From assembly GCA_023935145.1 (NCBI GenBank), contig CM043700.1, positions 37,676,620 through 37,740,619 on the forward strand: a stretch of DNA of 64,000 bases, written 5' to 3'. Position numbers and translations under genes: made by a program. Under the pieces are notes generated by a model. That model worked only from the letters and a program-made list of their open reading frames with translations, did no database searches and was not told the origin of the DNA. This DNA is from Bretschneidera sinensis. Lineage: Eukaryota > Streptophyta > Magnoliopsida > Brassicales > Akaniaceae. Of this stretch, positions 57,026-64,000 are shown piece after piece. Positions within the stretch are counted from its first letter, which is position 1, and each line of letters begins with the position of its first letter.

Positions 57026-59862
57026 GTTGGAGCAAGCAACCGGTTTAGCTTTTAGATTTGTTATTGGACGATCGAAGGATGCAAAGAAGATGGCTCAGCT
57101 TCAGAAAGAGATTGATAAGTACAGAGATTTTATGCTTATAGATGTTGAGGAAGATTATCTGAAGCTTCCATATAAAACGTAAGAGTTGAAAATCTGCAAG
57201 ACTGCATCAAGATTATCATGTTGATCTGATTGACAGAGTTGTCTGTTAATGCCTCTCCCCATGGTTTTTAGGTTGTCTTTTTTCAAAGCGGCCTTTAAGC
57301 TTTTTGAAGCGGAATATTATGTCAAAGCTGATGACGACATTTATTTGCGTCCAGGTATGAAAATTTATGCGTAAATACTTCTCTTTTGTCCATACTCTTA
57401 CATGTTGCAGCGTAACACTTGTTTATTTGGTCAGATCGACTTGCAACTCTTCTTGCTAAGGAAAGAACCCACTCGCTGACTTAAATTGGCTGCATGAAGA
57501 AAGGGTCAGTGATTACTGACCCTAAAATGAAATGGTACGTCCGTACATGTCTTTTGCTTCTTCTAACTGTTACTTTTGTGATACTCATATACTTCCACGA
57601 AACATATGCAATTCTGTCATATGACTTGTTGGAGGATATATAATTCTTAAATTTTCAGGTATGAAAAAGCAGGACATCTTATTGGAAATGAGTACTTCTT
57701 GCATGCTTATGGTCCTATATATGTTCTTTCGGCAGAGATAGTGGCGTCATTGGAAGCTGCTAGAAATAACAGGTTTGCCATCTGTAAGGAGTTTGCTTTC
57801 TGTTAGTCCTTCTTCCTTTCTGGTTCATGATATGACTATTCTATTTTATTTTTCTTAATTTTCTCTGTGGGGGAGTGGGGAAGGGAAGGGATCTGTTTAC
57901 CCATTGGATAAATGAAATTGTCCCTTCAGATGTGGACTTAGGATTAGTTTTATATGCTGAATGGTAGCTTTTGCAGTCTGTAGTCATTTTGCTGGTTACC
58001 AGGTCATATTGTCTTATGTTGGCCTTTATATTCTTGCATTCAGTTGAATTTATTTTTACATGTATCTTTTTGTAAAGCTCTTTGCTTTGTTGCCATCTGG
58101 GACGCTCCATTACTTTGCTGTTGTGTTGTCTTGGATATTCTTTTGTCTAATAGATGCAATTCCCCTTTCAGTTTGAGAATGTTTAGCAATGAGGATGTCA
58201 CTATTGGATCTTGGATGCTTGCTATGAATGTACATCATGAAGATAACCGTGCGATATGTGATCCTCGTTGTACACCCACTTCAATCGCAGTTTGGGACAT
58301 TCCTAAATGCTCAGGTAACTGATCTGTTTTTTGTGTCTTGCTCTTGTTTTTATTGGTCATGATTCCTGTGAACTACTTGATATTGGATGTTGGATTTATA
58401 TAAGAAGTGTCAAACCTTTCTTCCTGTTTATGATGTGATAATCACCTAGACATCATGTTAACCTGTGTGTTAATCTTTAAATGGATATGCAGATCTCTCT
58501 TAAATAAGGAGGGTGGTTTATTAATGATTATTAGCTGACACCTTTATCCCAATTGGAGATCTCTCTTAATGTGATCAACTTATGTCTACACGCTTCTAGT
58601 ATGAACGGCCCTTGAATCACTTGGTTATTTTTATGTTCCCTTTTTATTCAGCTCATAGGCTTGAGCTTTCTAGGTTAAGCCCAGGAACAAGTTCAAATTG
58701 AAAATCTAACACTCATTTACCTTGTGGCGATCTTTACATTTTCTAATTGGTGCAAACTTCTTCGTAATACCCCACCCAAAAAGAGAAAGAAAGGCCTAGA
58801 AGCTTGTCACCAAGTCAGTATGATGCTTATGCTTACTGTGCACCTAGCTAACCTGGCGTGCATTAAAGGTCCTTTGGTATAAGCTAATATTTTAGAATTG
58901 AGAGGAAGTTCCTTTCCTTTATCAATAGATCACTGAAATCTGTTGTGCAAAACTTGTCCTTACTTAACTGAATGTTTAGCATGTTGCATTTGCACTTATT
59001 TGATGGTCATGGTTATTATCTGGTTTGATTTTGGACTGCATCTTGTTCAAGAGTCGGTTGCTCCAGTAGTAGCCAGAGGCATCACCAGTGTAATCAAGCT
59101 TCGTTGCAATAGTTGTCAGGAGTGATAATTAACTACTCTAATATCATTCCTATCTTTTCCGAATTTAGATATGGAACGCATCTGCCTATTGGATGTCAAA
59201 ATTCATGTCCCACTTTTATGTGCTCATTGTGTTGGGCCCTATGCTCTTACCAACATCCTTTTTTTATTTAGGTGCATTGTTGTTTCAATTAATTTGTTTG
59301 AACTTTCTTGAGACCTTATCTTATTGTAATTTTAATCGGGCTGCAATTTCATTCTTCAAAGTTCACTTTGCATTGTGCTGCAATAATTATTATCATGGTC
59401 TGAGAGCCCTTCTTTCGTTGTGTTTTATATGCGTAAGAAAACTTAAAAGACCAGCTTTACAACACAGATGTTGGCTGCTTTAATAAGTTGCTTTGGGATT
59501 GTGCTGCAGAAGCTAAATACGCATTGATAATATGTAAAATAGCATTCATCCAAATTTCTATGCAATTGATTGTTGTTATTTTGGTATTGCTATCCATTAT
59601 ATCAAGAGGACTGCCTACAAACTGCACACTTTTTTGTTATGATGACAATGTCGAAGGGGTTAATTTAACTGCAAAAAAGTTTGGTTCCATAATGGGCATC
59701 ATATTCTCATTTCTTTAATACGTAATGAATGGTCTGTAACTAACAAATTGGTGTAAAATTTCAGGATTATGCAATCCAGCTATCAGGCTGAAAGAGCTTC
59801 ACCAGATTGATATGTGCTCCAAAAGTCCGACATTGCCTCCAGATGATGGATATCTTTATTAA

Positions 59863-62269
59863 GCTTGAACTTACTCTCTGTATGCCTCTGACCCTGCGAG
59901 ATGGCTTGGTGTTGTTGAAGCTACAATCAAAGTGGTAAAGTTGGCTTCTGGATCCTATTTGATTTTTGGTGTATGAAATCCATATGAAGGCATTCTATCA
60001 GTTCTTAGAGCTGCTACCATTACCCGGTTAGGGGACCTCTCTTAATCGATTTTAGGGTCTTTAAGTATGTAAATTATGAATACTGTTGAAATATATAAAA
60101 ATGACAATGTAGAGTTACTTTGTGAGGGATAGATATGGATATCTACAAGGGTGTGCATTTGTATTCATTTGATTATGGTATGATTTCGGGCTGATAATTA
60201 TGAAAATTTGTTTGAGTCGCCATATGAATCATATGATATATTTTGTGCTGTTGTAATTCTGTAACTGGCCATTTCAGTGTCCCATTGAAATGTGGATAGA
60301 CTAATAATCAGTCTAGTTTCCGTTATGGTGGATGATATTCTCTTTCTAGTGCTACAAATGTTAAAGGCGAATTGAAGATTTCAATATTTTTTCTATGATT
60401 TCACTTTTGCTGTTGGGAAGCTGGTAAATTCTATTTTCTGATTGATGAACAAAGTGCTGAAAAAGAATGTAAACAGGGAAAAACTCGATTCTTAGTTATG
60501 TTGAACTCTTATAGGTGTTTTTGAGAAAAGTGATAACATGATAGAAAAGAAAACTATGAAGGATAAAAAGTGAGATATGTATGTCTTTTTATTTTCTTGT
60601 GTGTTTTAGGTAGGAAGAAAAATTTTCTTCCTTTGTCTTGTTTAGACTTTTAATTAGAGGAAAAATTGCAAGGAAGTGCGAACAATATCTATTTTTTGAT
60701 ATACTCAATGCGGATAATTTGGGAAGAAAGGAACTTAATCCATGAGTGTTTTTTTCTTCTTATGATGTTTACGATAAAAATTATGTGCTATATTTACACG
60801 ATTTCATTTAAAAATTAAAATGAAAATAATTTATAGTAAGATTGAAATATTATAATAATAGATTTAAATTTGAAATTTTTTTTATTTAATGATGTGACGT
60901 TCGACTCATCATGAACTCAATTTTATTTTAATAATATAGAAGATCCAAATCATTATTGATACATTTGAAAGTAAGATCAAATCTCGATATTGTTTATGAA
61001 AGTCTGAAAGTGATCATCAAACCAAAGAGCTATGATGTTGTAATGTGGTACAATGTCAAATTGCAAACTTATATATAGCTAAGCATTGATATGGTATTGT
61101 AATGTCACATTGTACTATAGCAAAGCATGCAAACTTGCTTAACCATTTCGAGTTTGAAACTTAATTTTTCAGATCAAATAATAAAATTTTCACCAAACAT
61201 ATTCAAGTATTGAAATCAAAATTGCACTTATCATGGTCTGTGTTTGCAGAGTATCAGAAAACCATTTTGTGGTGGTCTTGCTTAACAAAAGAAAAATACA
61301 GATTTAAGTAGTTCAAATATTTTAGTTATTTATAAAAATTTTACCCTTAGAAGAAAGAATCACAAAAGTAAATCGGATACGGCTAAAGCAAATCAAGTGG
61401 CTGAAATTACTACTATTAGTGTTGTGGGTGATGCTTTCAAAGGCCTTTCAAATGAGAGGCTTATGAGCATGTGAAAAGGACAGGATTGTAAACATGTGAC
61501 TTGCTAAAATGCAAGACATCTATCCTGTAATCTACTACCATGCCGTTGAATGCATTCTCCCTGCTGAGTTGTTTGGTTTAGCTTTCGAAGCAGTTTTAGT
61601 TTTTTTATTAAAAAAAATTAAATAAAACTTTTAAAAAATAGATACTGAAAAATAAATCTTAAAAACTCTAGATGCAAAGGTTTTATAGTTGTTTGTTTTG
61701 GGGTTCAAATATTCTAAAAATTGTAAAAAAAATTGACTCAAATCTTTATAAAATATTTTTTAATTTGATTTGAAAAAGTTATAATTTTATACTTTATTAT
61801 TGTTTATTCTAATAATTTTTTTTAATTTGTTATTTTTTTTTAATAATATTAAAAAAAAACACTCTAAAGTCATCACTATATTGGAGTTAGTGTGACAATG
61901 TGAGTTGGGTGAAAGTTTAAACACTTTGTTTTTTTTCCTCAAGTTGTATTCTTCTATTTATTTTACTTGGATAAGAGGATTTCTACTTTTTTTACCCCCT
62001 TAAATGAAGAGTCATTCAAGATCGAAAAAAAACAAAGGTCAATATCGTAAATTATGTTGAACGTGTTCTTCAAGGCAATCTTGTCCTTATACGGTACATG
62101 ATATTTAATTATTTATTGGGACGCCTCAATGCTGTACATCTACCACCGACTTGCTCCGTCAGATTTTGAATCATTACAACTCGATCAGATATTGACGGTA
62201 GCTAATAAAGAGAGTACGCGCGTCCTTGTTGAACTGTATTCTCATTTAATGAATACACAACACAAGCTT
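59863..62269. other. 3' UTR of the galactosyltransferase and intergenic DNA
   Basis: About the first 500 bases are probably 3' UTR. The rest is AT-rich with T runs (61600-61860). No gene, repeat family or RNA gene is recognised. Confidence 0.5.
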
Positions 62270-62279
62270 GCCACGTCAC
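62270..62279. promoter_or_regulatory. ACGT-core element 1 (G-box/ABRE-like)
   Basis: GCCACGTCAC, a bZIP-type ACGT site about 150 bp upstream of the start codon at 62428. Confidence 0.45.
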
Positions 62280-62300
62280 CGCTCCCTACACCGAAATTCC

Positions 62301-62309
62301 TACGTGGCA
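62301..62309. promoter_or_regulatory. ACGT-core element 2 (G-box/ABRE-like)
   Basis: TACGTGGCA, in opposite orientation to the site at 62270-62279 and about 30 bp from it. A pair at this distance is typical for bZIP-controlled promoters; function is inferred. Confidence 0.45.
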
Positions 62310-62427
62310 TTATTCCCTTCCACCGTGTCACTAGCTCTGTGCCCTTTTCAACTCTTCCCCATCATATACGTTACTCTTCACAATCACACTCTCTAGTCTC
62401 TCTAACATATTTTCTCTCTCTCCAAAG

Positions 62428-63018
62428 ATGGTTGAAGAAGATTCGAACTCGCCGGAAACTGAATTTCCCGGCGTTTTTGCTGCCGAGTTGACTGTTTTAC
62501 TGACGGACACTGACGACGAAAGCGACCTGTTGCCGGAGCTTCACATCAAAGAAGAAAAAATAAAGGAGATAATGCAGGAGCTGCACAAGGAGTTAACGTG
62601 GTCTGCTTGCAACGACCAATCGCCGCCGGTGTCATTTCCGTCACCGTCCACACTTCCGCTTGCCGTCAGTAGTACTGCAGTTAGGAGCGAGAGCTGCGGG
62701 CCGTCGGTGTCCGACTCAGCGTCGACGGTGATGGCGGGGATAGAGTTCGTAGGTCTTGCCGGGGAGTTCGACGGAAGGAAGGTGAGGTCGGCGCCGGAGA
62801 TCAATGGATTATGGCCGGTAGAGAAAGAGTACTGTGAATGTGATGTACTGGCGCCATATGGGTTGGGAATTGATATTGATCATGATCATGGGGTTGGGGA
62901 GATCATAAGAATGGACGGATGTGATGGAGGGGTTCAATTTGGCGGTAGTGATGGTGATGATCAGTGGCTGGCAAGAGTTCTTGGGTGGGCCCCACTTGAT
63001 ATTGAGGAGTGGACCTGA
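62428..63018 (+). CDS. Acidic plant protein of unknown function (single exon)
   Basis: 196 codons, ATG in context AAAGATGG, stop TGA at 63016. I do not recognise a named domain. The N-terminus (residues 1-65) is acidic with FAAELTVLLTDTDDESDLLP and a predicted helix (KEEKIKEIMQELHKELTW). The middle (66-110) is Ser/Pro/Val-rich and low complexity. The C-terminal half is Gly/Asp-rich with DIDHDHG and ends QWLARVLGWAPLDIEEWT, a Trp-rich tail that looks conserved. No signal peptide or TM segment. GC-rich coding bias against AT-rich flanks and the CT-rich leader (CTCTCTCTCC) support a real gene. Two ACGT elements lie upstream. A regulatory or nuclear role is possible but unproven. Confidence 0.75.
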   Translation: MVEEDSNSPETEFPGVFAAELTVLLTDTDDESDLLPELHIKEEKIKEIMQELHKELTWSACNDQSPPVSFPSPSTLPLAVSSTAVRSESCGPSVSDSASTVMAGIEFVGLAGEFDGRKVRSAPEINGLWPVEKEYCECDVLAPYGLGIDIDHDHGVGEIIRMDGCDGGVQFGGSDGDDQWLARVLGWAPLDIEEWT

Positions 63019-64000
63019 GAGGTGTGGGTCTTATGGACTATTCCCGTACAGATATCATAGTGACAAAGAGAGAGGGTTGTTAGTGAAAGGGGTGTCTTTG
63101 TAATTGTGGGTTTTATGCTCTCTTTTTAGTTTTTTTTTCCTTTTTCCTTTTTCCTTTTTCTCTCGTGGAAGTTTTGGTATCATTCTCCTTGTTTGGTTTT
63201 TCGGAAACTTAGTATCCTTTTCCTTGGGTAAAAGGTAAACAGCCAATTAAAAAGATGCTTATAGTTTGAAATGTAGTGTGCATCACTTTTTTAGGTTAAA
63301 TGGTAAATACTACATTATTACTATCACCGTAATTCAAATATTTGCTCACTTTTTATCAACTCCCTCGGGTAACAAAGCAAGTAGAGTTAATTAAAGGTCA
63401 AGGTCAAATTATGAAGTTGATTTCAGGTAATTAATTGTTGATTATTTAGAGGCTAACCATCAGGTTCTTGATAGTGTGCAATCTAGTTCATTCTATTTTA
63501 GAAAAGTGAGACAAGGTAAAATTCAACTTTTAAAAAGACTTCACTTCATGAGCATTGGTTTCATACCCATGATTGAATGAAAAGATGATACTTGTGATAT
63601 TTTTTTTTTTATTAATTTGATACTTGTGATTTACTCGTAGTAATAGGGTGTTATTTTGTTAATTATTCATCATAAAAGATGAAAATACTTTTAAAAGTCT
63701 AATTTTAAAAACCCAAAATAAATTTAAAAAATAAAAAATTTCATAATCTTTGAAAACATTTGTAACTCAAATTCATATCTTCATTAAAAAGTATCAATAA
63801 ACCCAAAATTTTGCATCCCATAATTATTAATTTCATTTTTTAAATAATTTTAAGATTTTTAATTTATTTTTATTGTAAATAATTAATAGAAGAACATCGT
63901 ATCACTAACGGAGCCAATACATATACCAAATCAATAAAAAAATATAACACAATGTTGTGTTTCTAAAAAAAATATACCACATTTGGTGTATATATGGTTA
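63019..64000. other. 3' flank and intergenic DNA at the right edge
   Basis: Pyrimidine-rich 3' UTR (63110-63165, CCTTTTT repeats), then AT-rich DNA. No gene or repeat recognised. Confidence 0.5.

Larger units (their letters stand above)
53343..59862 (+). pseudogene. GT31 beta-1,3-galactosyltransferase, B3GALT12/13-like, with premature stop (7 exons)
   Basis: Golgi type II glycosyltransferase adding beta-1,3-galactose to glycans. Exons: 53343-53764, 57026-57178, 57272-57354, 57435-57534, 57659-57772, 58172-58314, 59765-59862; all junctions are GT-AG and in frame, total 1113 bp (370 codons plus stop), the same size as Arabidopsis B3GALT12. Features: short basic cytosolic tail, TM anchor at residues 40-62, GT31 domain from about residue 108 (LLGFVGIQTGF), the metal-binding DDD at 212-214 ([12 protein letters not shown]), EDVTIG and a C-terminal KCSGLCNP. 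Exon 4 has TAA at 57482-57484 (codon 236) where relatives have Tyr before IGCMKKG. One base change would explain it. Everything else is intact, so it is a recent null allele, a sequencing error or a young pseudogene; translated as is, it ends at 235 aa. Confidence 0.85.

Overview
The window is nuclear DNA of a flowering plant, very probably a eudicot. Evidence: intron-containing plant genes (a ZIP metal transporter of the ZIP4/IRT3 type, a GT31 beta-1,3-galactosyltransferase of the Arabidopsis B3GALT12/13 type), plant Ty3/gypsy lineages (Athila, Tekay/Del chromovirus, CRM-like chromovirus, Tat), and an L1-type LINE. Species cannot be fixed from the sequence. Coordinates of repeat boundaries come from reading TG...CA ends, target-site duplications (TSDs), primer binding sites (PBS) and polypurine tracts (PPT) by eye.

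Region 1 to about 41.6 kb is one nested LTR-retrotransposon block with no host gene. The oldest layer appears to be the 3' half of a Tat-lineage element on the + strand (10482-11906 continued at 39316-41591), recognised by an intron-containing antisense ORF of the 'putative gypsy type transposon' family and a 3' LTR carrying a 48-bp minisatellite. A Tekay/Del-like chromovirus on the minus strand (2929-10481) interrupts its left side; that element's own 3' LTR is interrupted by an Athila-like remnant (1-2928) whose left part is off the window. An Athila-like element A (11907-39310, TSD AGGAC) split the Tat antisense ORF and was itself hit four times: a Tekay-type solo LTR in its 5' LTR (13329-15530), an Athila-like element C in gag (16322-26041, TSD GTTTT), a CRM-like element in gag (26788-30592), and a minus-strand solo LTR D of the same family as the left-edge remnant, after the protease domain (31928-33156). 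All pol genes are broken by stops, frameshifts or deletions.

Region 41.6-64 kb is gene space. The ZIP4/IRT3-like gene (44902-46985, three exons) has two perfect zinc-deficiency response elements 310-430 bp upstream of its start. A 5'-truncated LINE lies tail-to-tail with it (47330-49500, minus). The B3GALT12/13-like gene (53343-59862, seven exons) reads cleanly at every splice junction but has an in-frame TAA at codon 236 where the family has Tyr, and a 3.3-kb first intron built of about 540-bp repeats. A single-exon acidic plant protein of unknown function (62428-63018) has two ACGT-core sites in its promoter.

The most notable items are the paired zinc-response elements, the nonsense codon in the galactosyltransferase, a duplicated stem-loop-like element conserved in the 3' noncoding region of two Athila families, compensatory changes in the hairpins of the 48-bp array, and a solo LTR that keeps the LTR-to-PBS spacer.
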